Shown piece after piece: positions 21,903-31,324 of a DNA stretch of 64,000 nucleotides. Below the pieces are notes generated by a model, which was not told where the DNA came from, made no database searches, and worked only from the letters and a program-made list of their open reading frames with translations. The position numbers and the translations under genes were made by a program. This DNA comes from Bathymodiolus brooksi (lineage: Eukaryota > Mollusca > Bivalvia > Mytilida > Modiolidae), in the NCBI GenBank assembly GCA_963680875.1, contig OY804579.1, forward strand, positions 36,317,804-36,381,803. The letters run 5' to 3'. The first letter of the stretch is position 1, and every line of letters begins with the position of its first letter.

Positions 21903-22445
21903 GAATATACTCAAATGGCGTTTCCCCTTCAGGCCCTAACAGGGAAACGTACATATCAATGGGGAGATGAACAGGAAAAGGCGTTTGATGAGTTAAGGAA
22001 TGCAATGGCAAGAGCACCAGTTCTAGCCCTGCCTAATGCGACTGATCCCTTTATACCGGATACGGATGCATCCGATAAATCGGTGGGGGCTGAATTGATT
22101 CAAATACAAGAGGGAGAAGAGAGGGCAGTAGCGTACGGGAGTCTTACCTTGACTCCGGAGCAACAAAAATACTGCACCACTCGAAAGGAATTATTAGCAA
22201 TTATTAGGTTCTCTCGACAGTTTAGGCATTACTTGTTGGGTAGGCATTTCACGGTCAGGACAGACCATAATAGTCTGACCTGGCTGATGAATTTTAAGGA
22301 GCCACAGGGGCAACTGGTTAAATGGTTAGAAGAACTTAGTCAGTTCAATATGGAAATCCAGCATAGGCCTGGGAAGAAACATACGAATGCAGATGCCTTG
22401 TCAAGGATCCCTGGGGGGGGGAACCATGTTCAGACTTCAATCTAA
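21903..22445 (+). pseudogene. pol: RNase H domain of the Gypsy element
   Basis: It follows the RT by a few bases in a new frame. The active-site residues are visible: Asp in PDTDASDKSVGA, Glu in TRKELLAI, Asp in VRTDHNSL, Asp in NADALSRIPGG. NADALSR is the usual end of Gypsy RNase H. The frame then stops at 22443-22445, shortly after a run of G (22411-22419). The run is a likely site of a base gain or loss, because the next block continues in another frame. Confidence 0.9.
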
Positions 22446-23527
22446 GAGTGAAATTACAGGATTTGCCATGTGGGGGGTGTCCCTACTGTACTAGGGCCCA
22501 TTTAAACTGGTCCGGTTTTGACCAGGATGGAGATGACGTGGTTCCCTTGGCAAATAAACCTTGGGGTCAACCCGTGAGTGAGGTTCAAGACCAGGAGGAA
22601 GAAGAAATGGGACCTAGGGTGGCGGAGATCTGGGTCTCTACGGGGGAAGCGGGAGTCCAAATAGTTCGGGATGCAAAGGGCATCAGTTTTCAGGGCCCGG
22701 GTGAGGACGAAATGAAGGAACAGCAGCGGGTAGACACCGAATTAGCCTGGGTGGTCAGGTGGAGGGAGACAGGGGAGGAGCCCACTGAAGGAGAATTGTT
22801 TATAGGGAACTCTAGAAGCAAATATTATTGGATAAACAGGGAAGTTTTTGTCCTGGAAAAAGGGGTCTTGTGGAGGGAAGGGGATGAGGGGAAGTCAGCA
22901 AGGAGGGTGGTCCCAAAGATGTACAGGGAACAAATTGTGAAGCTTTGTCACGATCCCCCCTTAGCTGGACATCAGGGCTTAGAAAGGACAATCGAGAAAG
23001 TGAAGTCTAGGTATTATTGGAGGGGGATAAGTAAAGATGTGTCGGCTTACGTGATAGGGTGTATGGAGTGTAACCAAAATAAGAAGGCAACGATCTCAGC
23101 TAGACACCCAATGTTATCCTAGCATTCAGGATCGCCAATGGAGTGGGTCCATTTAGACTTCATTGGGTCCCTATCTCGCACTGAGAGAGGAAATGAACAC
23201 ATCTTGATGATGGTTGACCAATTTACCAAGTGGGTAGAGTGCATCCCCTTGCCTTCTCAGAGTACAGAGGAAACGGCAAGAGCCGCGGTGAATCAGTTCT
23301 TTTCTAGATTTGGGTGCCCATTCCAAGTATTCACTGATCAGGGGAGGAATTTTGAGTCCTCTTTGTTCAGGGAAATGTGTGAATTACTTCACATACATAA
23401 ATCGAGAACTACCCCTTACCGTCCCTCGGCGAACGGACAAGTAGAGCGATGCAATCGTACACTGATGGCGGCGGTGCGGTGTTTCATTGGAAAAAATCAG
23501 CGGAGCTGGGATCAATACTTACCGTAG
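22446..23527 (+). pseudogene. pol: Integrase, zinc-binding and DD35E core, with an in-frame TAG
   Basis: An N-terminal CGGCPYCTRAH segment, possibly an extra small zinc site, precedes an acidic linker. It is followed by the HHCC module (LCHDPPLAGH and CMEC; His168, His175, Cys205, Cys208 counting from the codon at 22448). After the stop TAG at 23120-23122 the same frame resumes with the catalytic core: Asp in HLDFIG, Asp in VFTDQGRNF, Glu in NGQVERCNR, with 35 residues between the last two. A second TAG at 23525-23527 interrupts YLP.LAGALRSS. Both stops lie in one frame with no indel, so they are simple nonsense changes. Confidence 0.92.
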
Positions 23528-24247
23528 TTGGCAGGGGCATTAAGGTCCTCTGTAAATAGAAGCACAGGGTACACACCCAATATGATGATGTTGGGTAGGG
23601 AGATTGGGTTGCCTGCGGAACTAATGTTCGGGAGTCCGGGGAACACCGGACAGCCCGAAGGGGACCAATACGTAGGGGAGTTGCAAACAGCTATTGAAGG
23701 GGCCCACAGGGTGGCTAGGGAAACTTTCAAACAATCCCAAAAACGAATGAAGAGAGATTACGATGTCAAGGTGAGGGTCAAGGAGTTAAAACTGGGGGAT
23801 TTGGTGTATCAGTTGGACACTGCTACCGTTAAGGGAAAAACTCGAAAATTGAGTCCCTCGTGGAAAGGCCCCGGAGTGGTAATTGAAAAATTGACCCCCT
23901 ATCTCTATAAAATAAAGTTAAAGCGGGTGATAATCACCGCTAACCACGATATGTTGAAGTTATGTCATGACCGCGAGGTTCCAGAGTGGGCCCAAAAACT
24001 GAGTCAACAAATCATTAAGGGGACAGGATATACCAAGGAGAAGGGGGGCGTCAAAGATCAACGGGGGTATAGAGATAAGCTTTATTGTGTTTGTCGGAAG
24101 CCATATACTGGGGAGTTCATGATCAGGTGCGAGGAGTGCAAAGAATGGTATCATGGTAAATGTGTAAAGGTAACGCAGGAAGAGGCAGAGGCCATGGGAG
24201 ATTTTGTCTGCTCGGGGTGTCGCAGGCATCCCCGGGAGAAGGTATAG
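23528..24247 (+). CDS. pol: Integrase C-terminal domain with GPY/F module fused to a PHD finger
   Basis: 239 codons in the integrase frame. Residues about 1-70 finish the integrase (RSSVNRSTGYTPN). Residues about 85-135 form the GPY/F module (LSPSWKGPGVVIEKL and PYLYKIKL). Residues 186-231 form a C4HC3 PHD finger with ligands Cys187, Cys189, Cys201, Cys204, His209, Cys212, Cys228 and Cys231. Trp207 two residues before the His, plus Tyr186 and Met198, are in positions that form the aromatic cage of H3K4me3-reading PHD fingers. By analogy with chromodomain-bearing chromoviruses, the finger may steer integration to marked chromatin. That role is inference. The frame ends at TAG 24245-24247. Confidence 0.9.
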   Translation: MAGALRSSVNRSTGYTPNMMMLGREIGLPAELMFGSPGNTGQPEGDQYVGELQTAIEGAHRVARETFKQSQKRMKRDYDVKVRVKELKLGDLVYQLDTATVKGKTRKLSPSWKGPGVVIEKLTPYLYKIKLKRVIITANHDMLKLCHDREVPEWAQKLSQQIIKGTGYTKEKGGVKDQRGYRDKLYCVCRKPYTGEFMIRCEECKEWYHGKCVKVTQEEAEAMGDFVCSGCRRHPREKV

Positions 24248-24633
24248 TGCAGAGGGGGAAATATTGGGGAAGCAGGGGGCATAATGACAGTGTTTGGGGG
24301 GAAAGGGGAAGGTAAGGTCCACCCATCGCGACATATATTTATTATTTAATAATACTTGGGGGGAAGGATATTATGGATAATGACGATAAGGGGGTTTTTA
24401 ATCAGAATAGATAGTTGGTGCATTGTGGGTGTAGGGGGTGACACAGAGTCTGGTGACTCTTAGAAACGCTGTCCCATGGATATCGGAAGCTTAGGGCTTG
24501 TGGAGGCTTTATCCGCCTCTTGTGAGCCCTAGGGTAATTTTTGGATTTGTCATTACATCCAGGATGGCCCCTTGTTTCTGGGGGTTTCTCAGTGGCTGCA
24601 GACCGGGGTCCTTTAAGATAAAACGGGGAAGAG
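24248..24633 (+). promoter_or_regulatory. 3-prime untranslated region and polypurine tract of the Gypsy element
   Basis: There is no ORF of note. Several purine runs occur (GGGGGGAAAGGGGAAGG near 24296), and AACGGGGAAGAG directly abuts the 3-prime LTR at 24634. That is the expected position of the plus-strand primer. Confidence 0.7.
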
Positions 24634-24822
24634 TGTAGTGAATCGTGGGGGATGGGGGCCGAGGGGTTCCGAAGACCACCCATGATGCACGAGAAACTGA
24701 CCACGCTGGTCAGAACTAGATTTAACACAGAACTGAGCAGACCTAACACAAAGAAGATAAAGAAGCAAAGAATACTTTAGTAACAGCACAAGCTAGTAAT
24801 AGTAAGTAGTGCTAATTACTAT
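24634..24822 (+). repeat. 3-prime LTR, 189 bp
   Basis: It is a copy of 17021-17209 with two visible differences, followed by the target duplication ATAAC at 24823-24827. Confidence 0.93.
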
Positions 24823-24827
24823 ATAAC

Positions 24828-25440
24828 AAAACAACATTACAAATATATGCTTTAAACAGACATTACACATATTTTCTTAGACAAAAAGCTTAATGATATA
24901 CAAAAGTTTTATATTCAACTAAAAAACGGTTTGAAGATACCAAAGAGTAATCATAAGCCGTAATTTAAAAATGGATAGACAATACAATGGTCAAAATAAA
25001 AATGACAAAAAAGAAAGAAAAACAATTTAGATGCTTTAATATTCTGAGGTTTTAGATAGAAGAAACATAAAGATAAATAATAAATAAAAGGAAAAAAAAA
25101 AATTACAAAAACGCAGATGCGTGCATAATGATTTCCAATAGATCCGTGACAATTATAGTATTATCTATGACATTCTTATTCAGCGTCATAAGACATCAAC
25201 TTAACTACTGAACAGTGATCGATATCATCACAAGCATTGGATAACGTCAAATACCTGTTTATGATTGGCCTGATTATTGTGTCATTCACAGATGGCAAAA
25301 AGACAGGAACCCAGTCAATAGAAGTCATAGCACCACAGGACAACAGTGAAGTTATTTGCAGGAACGCATTAGTTTATACTTGTTTGGTTTAATAATATCA
25401 TTGATCTAAAAAATTAATAAAAAAGAAAAATAGTTTAACA
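24828..25440. promoter_or_regulatory. Region upstream of the receptor start, with a repeat D fragment
   Basis: Bases 24930-25030 are a short copy of dispersed repeat D (TTTGAAGATACCAAAGAGTA, then GATAGACAATACAATGG). The remaining 400 bases before ATG 25441 should hold the 5-prime UTR or promoter of the receptor, but I see no clear TATA or initiator. A TTTAATAATATCATTG stretch at about 25387 is the only AT-box-like sequence. Confidence 0.35.
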
Positions 25441-25801
25441 ATGAATATAAGTGAATATACAAAGAACGTAACATTTTTTCCGAATTCTTCTATAGACTTT
25501 GGTGATATTTCAAACATTGATTATCTTGGAACATTTAAAGATATACCATTACCCGAAGTTGTTCTTAAAATATTGTTGTTTGTTTTGATAATTTTAACTG
25601 CAGTTGTTGGTAATATACTGATCATCGTTGTGGTAGCATGGAACAAACGACTAAGAACAACAACTAACTATTACATTGTAAATCTAGCCGTCTCGGACTT
25701 GTTCGTCACAATATGCTGTGCTTGGGTATACCTGGTAACACATCTAACAGACGGTTTCATTCTGGGACCATTTTTCTGTAAATTCAATACTTTTGCTCAA
25801 G
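25441..25801 (+). CDS. Class A peptide GPCR, exon 1 (N-terminus, TM1, TM2)
   Basis: ATG 25441 opens an extracellular N-terminus of about 38 residues with three N-glycosylation sites (NIS, NVT, NSS). TM1 (about 41-66) includes VVGNILI with the conserved Asn58. The first loop [11 protein letters not shown] and TM2 NLAVSDLF carry Asp86 (position 2.50). Cys113 before TM3 is the usual disulfide cysteine. The exon ends at 25801 in phase 1 with donor GTAAGT; the frame continues only briefly into the intron before a stop. The sequence style ([21 protein letters not shown]) fits the peptide receptors around RFamide/QRFP, NPFF, orexin and trissin types. I cannot settle the ligand. Confidence 0.88.
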
Positions 25802-26004
25802 GTAAGTTGAGAAACTGTTTTTAGTATTTAACAAAGTTTTGTTTTATCTTTATTATATTATAGCAAAGTAATAAATGAATTTGAGATAAATTGCTGCAGC
25901 GTAGCAATCGCCATTAAATATTTACAATGCATAATGTACCATCGAAGGGTTCATTACATAGATAAAGTTCAGGATCAAAGAGATACAGGACATGTATATA
26001 TCTG

Positions 26005-26330
26005 TATATGAATATTTTAGTATTGAGACAAATAATTTTGCTACTAGAGGAGAGCTACTAGTAGCCTCTGGCTGTATGTAATCCTCATGAAATAAATAAA
26101 GAATTAAATTAAAAGAATGTTGCGGAATAGTTTCCTTTCATTTGACATAACTTATGAATAACTTATAGTATAGTATCTTCAAACTCTTCTTTCAAATATT
26201 CTGAACATATAAGTATGGAATGATATTAATCTTCGACATACGTTTTATTGCAAAGAACTGTGGAAATGATATTTCTCCGGGTAGATTCTCTCATTTTTAA
26301 GCTTCAATTTATCATTCATTGTTTTAAAAT
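26005..26330. repeat. Intronic direct duplication, copy 1
   Basis: It shares with 27276-27525 the blocks ATTTTAGTATTGAGACAAA, TTTCCTTTCATT.GACATAA, AAGTATGGAATGATATTAAT, ATTTTTAAGCTTCAATT and ATCATTCATTGTTTTAAAAT, in order. The copies have diverged by substitutions and small gaps. Confidence 0.75.
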
Positions 26331-27059
26331 AATATAGGGTTTTGTAGTTTACATTTCCTCTGGTAGCCAAAATTGGAAAGCCGACATTTCGTATATAGTT
26401 ACAGAAACATGTAGAAATTTCAGATTTCCAATACTAAAAAGATTCAAAGAAAAATTACCATTTAACCATTAAAAAGATGGGTATAAACTTGGTAAACTAC
26501 AACTTCCTCTACAAAAGACGCATTTTTATCCTTTTTGTAAGATGTTCTGCAAATGATACGAAAAAATCCAGGACATTATAAAATGTAATTAAATTATCTT
26601 AAGCACAAATTTTACCATTGATCGTTTGATTTGCAATTAGTTGTGCTTTACTACAGTTCGTAATTCATTTGTGTGTCATTATGCGTGCAGAATCTGCTCA
26701 TGTTTCTGTATTTTCCCGTATCGACTCTTTGGGAATTAAAGGAGTGTAGATATTAGAACATTGATCACAGGTCGCTGATGCTAGACATTCCAAAGTACTA
26801 CACTTCTAAGCATGTAAAATGAAAACCATAGATTCAAATATGTGACCATCGGCCGCAACTAACATTACAAAGTTTTCATGCCAAATAGGAATGGTGTATT
26901 TTATGTTGTAAATTTAACCTTACTACCATTGCAACTTTATTCACAATTATCTGAATCTTTATCTTTATTCACAAACAAACGATACATGATATTGATACAA
27001 AAGGAACATATAAATAGCATGAACAAATAAATATCATTATTTGAGTCATGAATGACAGA
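26331..27059. other. Intron sequence, nothing recognised
   Basis: AT-rich intronic DNA without conserved frames or shared repeats. Confidence 0.45.
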
Positions 27060-27250
27060 GTTTTCACAACAGTCAAACGACTGCACCAATGAAGCAGGAA
27101 CTGAGTTCTCCCCGTTTTTTGTATGGGGTTCGTGTTGTTCAATCATTAGTTTTATGTGTAGTGTTTTGTAGATAATTTGTCCTTTTTGTTTTGGTCATTT
27201 TACTGACTGTCCTTCCATTGACTGTTTAGGATTTGGTATATTCAAAAGTT
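27060..27250 (-). repeat. Dispersed repeat D relative, inverted
   Basis: On the minus strand: ACAGTCAGTAAAATGACC, AAAGGACAAATTATC, CACTACACATAAAAC, TGAACAACACGAACCCCATA, GAACTCAGTTCCTGCTTC. This is the repeat D order (CACGAACCC, then a poly-A-like stretch, then TCCTGCT). The 69-codon minus frame here is not a gene. Confidence 0.5.
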
Positions 27251-27275
27251 AGAAGCCTGGAAGACAAACATCAGT

Positions 27276-27525
27276 AATGATTATTTTAGTATTGAGACAA
27301 AGTATTTTGTAGAATAGGTTTCCTTTCATTGACATAAATTGTGAATCACTTATAGTAGGATGTCTTTTTATGAAAGATGCGTTCAAATATCCTGAACGTT
27401 TTCAGTAAAATTTTCACATCCAAGTATGGAATGATATTAATCTCCGACATATTATAGAAATGATTTTTTCTCCAGGTATATTCTTTCATTTTTAAGCTTC
27501 AATTGATCATTCATTGTTTTAAAAT
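27276..27525. repeat. Intronic direct duplication, copy 2
   Basis: The partner of 26005-26330 in the same orientation, about 1.2 kb apart. It ends directly at the RT relic that starts near 27525. Confidence 0.75.
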
Positions 27526-28173
27526 GCAGGATGTTACAACATTCTTCAAATATACCTCAGACGTACCAATGGGGCTAACTGTTCTACTCTTACCGCTAAT
27601 TTGTTACTTTATTCTTATGAAGCAGAATTCATGCAGAAGCTTCTAACGAAAAAGGAAAAGAAGCTATCCCAATCCTCTAATTTCACATTCTGCTATCTAG
27701 ATGATGTTTGTTCAATGTTTAGTGACAATGTTGATCACATCTATCTCATTGAATTTGAAATAAAGGATACTACAGAAACAGCTATGTCTGCTTCAAACAT
27801 TGATCTACAACTTGAAATTGAGAGATGGTTGACAGTGAAACTTTACGACAGCAGAAATTATTTAAATTTTCCCACTGTGAACATTCTATTTAATTGTAAA
27901 GCAAATTCAGCAGTATTGGCATATATATCTCCACCATATTTCGCCGCTTGTATTTCATATAAGAATTTCCTTGATAGATGGGTGCTGCTAACAGCTAAGT
28001 TATGGAACCAAGTGTTTCTAATCATAAAACTGAAGTCAATTATTCAAATGTGTTATTACCGTCGCCATCATGTATTAATTAGCCTTTACGGAATATCTGT
28101 TAAAATATTAACAAGAAAGGTTAAAGAAATATTTATTATTGAGGTCCGTGAAAATATGAAAATATTGAAATAA
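27525..28173 (+). pseudogene. Reverse transcriptase fragment of a bivalve retroelement
   Basis: The open frame from 27601 contains LLYSYEAEFMQKLLTKKEKK, FTFCYLDDVCSMF (the Y-x-D-D active-site box), FEIKDTTETAMSASNIDLQL and later RWLTVKLYDSR, LTAKLWNQVFLIIKLKS and YYRRHHVLISLYGIS. This matches a mollusc RT family I know by its D-L-H-L-E-I and KLYDKRDDF-type motifs. Upstream, VPMG near 27568 is the usual PMG block but in another frame, so a one-base loss lies near 27573-27576. N- and C-terminal parts are missing and many conserved positions are changed (e.g. NFPTVNILFN). It lies in intron 1 of the receptor and cannot be a receptor exon. Assignment to a Penelope-like or other clade is uncertain. 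Confidence 0.72.
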
Positions 28174-28379
28174 TAGAAACATTGATTTAATCACTTGTGA
28201 AAAAAAAATTAGCATATATTTTATATGTACCAACTACTCAGAATGCTTCACAACAAACCTAGAAATAGACCAATAACCTGCTAACTTGCGTGCTACCTAT
28301 GACGTCAAATTATTTGTTTCAAGATATTTACTTTCTGAAATGAAAAATATGTTTCAATGACTATAGAAATGAATGGTAT

Positions 28380-29045
28380 TTAAAATATATTCCCAGATGA
28401 ATCAAAGTGCCCTAAAATATATAATCAAGACAAATCATAGTATCTGAAAATATCTCCGCAAGACAAATCATTGTATCCTAAAATATCGCCGCAAGAAAAA
28501 TTAAATATCCTAAGTTATCCCCGCAAGACAAATTAAATACCCTAAAATATATCAGCATGGCAAATAAAGTATATACAGAAATATATCCCGGACAAATTAA
28601 ATACCTTAAGACATATCCACAGAGAAGTATTCTGACAAATATTCGAAAACAAATAGCAACTATCCTAAAAATATCCCCTAGAGAAATCAAATAACCTAAA
28701 GCATATCACCTAGACAAATCAAATATCATAAAACATATCCCACTGAGAAATTAAAGTTTTCTAAAACAGATAGCCATAAAAATCAAATATCCTAAAATAT
28801 CCCCTTGACAAATCACGTATCCTAAAACATACCCTCCCAACACACACAAATAAAATATCCTAAAGCTTATACCACATACGAATAAAGTATCCTAATAGTT
28901 CTCCCGGACAAAACAAAGCATCACAAACCATACCCCAAGCACATATAATGTTATTATACATTTCTCAGACACATCAAATATCCTAAATATATCCCAAGAC
29001 AAATCAAGTATCCTAAAGCATATCCCACGACAAATCAAAGCAAGA
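28380..29045. repeat. Degenerate tandem array, about 35-bp unit
   Basis: Around 18 units share the core TATCCTAAAATATATCCC, a GACAAATCAAA tail and a variable spacer. The units are strongly diverged, as in the 6235-6990 array but of different sequence. The minus-strand 70-codon frame 28478-28690 (IFRIV..) is a shadow of the unit. Confidence 0.75.
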
Positions 29046-29600
29046 TATGTTCTCTTATTTATGCTGTTATTGAAGATTTCAACATTGAATTACAACTGTG
29101 ATTAAAGGTCATCGATATCGTCAATATACAAGTAATTCAATAAAGTTAAACTGAATATTATACCCCGAAGATCCATGTTTGTTATTGACGTATTCAATAT
29201 TGACGTATTCAACTATTATACTAAAACAAACTTCTATATTTGTTTTTCTCAGAAATAGTACTTAATCTTAAATAACATTTCACGATGTATCTTTAACATT
29301 TACAAATAACTTCAATGGAGAGAAGCCCGTAATGATAACGTTGTATGTGGTCTATCGCTTAGAGATCTGTTATACTATTAGTGTGTATCATTAGTCTTGT
29401 ATATGCTGGTATGTTGTGTGTGTTACTAAGACAAACATTGTAAGGCAATGTGCTAGGGGATATTTCAAAACAAATAAACAAACGTCATTGAAACATCAAG
29501 ACGAAAGAAAGAAAGAAAAAATAAATAGAAACAAACTCTTCTTAAATAGACGAACTAATACTGTAGGGAAGCATGACTGGTACTCATATACATTGAAAAA
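29046..29600. other. Intron sequence, nothing recognised
   Basis: There is no conserved frame. The 128-codon frame at 29416-29802 is lysine-rich because of A-rich sequence and runs into a dispersed repeat, so I do not call it. Confidence 0.45.
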
Positions 29601-29890
29601 GACTTCAAGTCAAATTACCCATTCGAGGTTACCAATCATTGTGCAAATAACACGAAAAACAAAAAATACCACACTGTCGGAACAGGTCCCAAATCCAACC
29701 GAAAAATCACAGAAAAAAGCAAATTCGATACTTCTAACATACAGATACGCGACCATACACTTGGTACATGCATTGCAGTACAAAGTGACGCATTTACGCT
29801 AGGTTTATGGGACCAAGCCCCCACCCCCCTCGAAGTCATTATACATGTAATAAGTGGAGCGACATGTCTACTTGTGAACAGGTGTCTATC
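29601..29890 (+). repeat. Dispersed repeat E copy, followed by a SINE scrap
   Basis: ACACGAAAAACAAAAAATAC, CACACTGTCGGAACAGG, TCCCAAATCCAACCG and GATACTTCTAACATACAGAT recur in order at 37605-37680 and 38060-38180. At about 29853-29885, GTGGAGCGACATGTCTAC resembles the body of the SINE at 59914-60175. Confidence 0.5.
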
Positions 29891-30002
29891 TTATTAATGC
29901 CAAATAAATGTAACGACGTATGACGGACAGTAAGGACATTATAATATAAGATTATATTTAGAACATACCATACTATATCTTTTTATACATTAAATCGCTA
30001 AG

Positions 30003-30150
30003 TAGCTAATTTCGGCTGTCCTATTTATACCCTTTGATTTTCTTACTCCTCAAGATTTTTTTTATCATAATTTTGCTTTCCAAATTTTCAACTTTGAGTG
30101 TACTCGATGAAGGTTATTCCAAAAACGCGTCTTGCGCACAAGCTTAGATA
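30003..30150 (+). repeat. Dispersed repeat C copy
   Basis: GGCTGTCCTATTTATACCCT, TTGATTTTCTTACTCCTCAA, TTTGCTTTCCAAATTTTCAA, GAGTGTACTCGATGAAGGTT and AAAACGCGTCTTGCGCAC follow the fixed order of the family. Confidence 0.65.
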
Positions 30151-31017
30151 TCTACGTTTTATTTATATCAGTATTTGTGTTGTTTGTTTCACTATTGTAT
30201 ATTCATGTCTCTAGATCACATGTTAATATACTGTAATTGTAACTGAAATTAAATTTTTCCCATCTCACATTTCACCAAGTTAAATGATTATGGAGAGACT
30301 AAAATATGATAAAACAGTCTTAAATATTGGAGTTCGCTCACTGTAAACACTCATACATATAAAATACCATGGGGCTTTGCAATATTTATATACATGTATA
30401 TGTATGTTTTTTCTCGAAAATTTCAGACAGTGATTTTTAAATTGAATTTTGGAATGGTTCTACCAGTGTTGTATTTTTCTTTCAGATATTGTCTCTTAGA
30501 CATAATACCTCTTTTACTACTTATTTTCAAGATGAAAAATGGTGCGTAGAGCCATACTATACAAGCCCAAAAGATGTTAAAATCCTTTGTGTCTTAGACA
30601 AAATGACATTATCAGATTAATCTTAACATGAAAGAAAGGAAAATAACTATCAACTTGGAAAACAATAAAATGTGTCATCTACTAGTATAAGATTGTTGAT
30701 AGGAGAAACTCATGTAATCCACCAGTTTCAACATGGACACTGGAGAATAGTTTGTTTAATGATTTAAAACATTGAATGAGTAAAGCTTAGAATAAAAACG
30801 TTCTAATCGGAGTATTCACGTTATCTAACGATTTATTATAGATTAACATGGGGTCTTTATTTAATGGGGAAAAAAACATCACCAGGATATACAAACCATA
30901 AACAAAACATAACCTTCGGTTGCTTTACATCCTTTGATTGTTATGATGCTGGTAGAGTTAACACATAGCGATAGTCAGTCAGTAGGAAGAAATTTGTAGC
31001 ACAATACATTCTAATTT
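30151..31017. other. Intron sequence, nothing recognised
   Basis: AT-rich, with no convincing feature. Confidence 0.45.
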
Positions 31018-31180
31018 GATGCGTTTCTGGAATAACTTTAATTAGGTTGGCTTAAAGTCAATGGAATGGAAAGCCAAATAATTTAAAAGGCTTTGCGAAC
31101 AAGAAAACCAAAGGGCTTAAACAGGATATCTAAAATCGGTGAAGGTCACGTATGCCCGAGGGAGGAGAACATTAGTTTTG
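31018..31180 (-). repeat. Dispersed repeat C copy, inverted
   Basis: On the minus strand it reads GTTCTCCTCCCTCGGGCATA, CGTGACCTTCACCGATTTTA, GATATCCTGTTTAAGCCCTT, TGGTTTTCTTGTTCGCAAAG, CTTTCCATTCCATTGAC and GTTATTCCAGAAACGC. This is the longest 5-prime part of the family in the window. Confidence 0.65.
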
Positions 31181-31324
31181 ATATTAAGTAAATTATCTAG
31201 GAAAAGAAAATTTCAATAAGACATGTAAACATATCTAATAAACCACATCAATGCCGAAATACTGACTACAGAGGGGATGATACCCTAGTCCATCATCAAT
31301 CAGAGTGACCAGTCAAAAGAAAAC

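Larger units (their letters stand above)
17021..24822 (+). mobile_element. Ty3/Gypsy LTR retrotransposon with HhH leader ORF and PHD finger
   Basis: The element is bounded by two 189-bp direct repeats starting TGTAGTGAATCG and flanked by the 5-bp duplication ATAAC (17016-17020 and 24823-24827). The coding order is helix-hairpin-helix ORF, gag, acidic spacer, protease, RT, RNase H, integrase, GPY/F module, PHD finger. RNase H before integrase places it in Ty3/Gypsy. The whole element is much richer in G than the flanking DNA. The LTRs differ at only two sites that I can see, implying a recent insertion. Yet pol has at least three frame changes and two in-frame TAG codons, so this copy looks dead unless some are assembly errors. 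Confidence 0.95.

Noticed and set aside
27601..28173. Receptor exon in intron 1
   Set aside because: The product is an RT fragment, and exons 1 and 2 already join in phase with the expected TM2-TM3 spacing.
29416..29802. 128-codon lysine-rich gene
   Set aside because: A-rich low-complexity sequence running into dispersed repeat E; no motif, no splice context.
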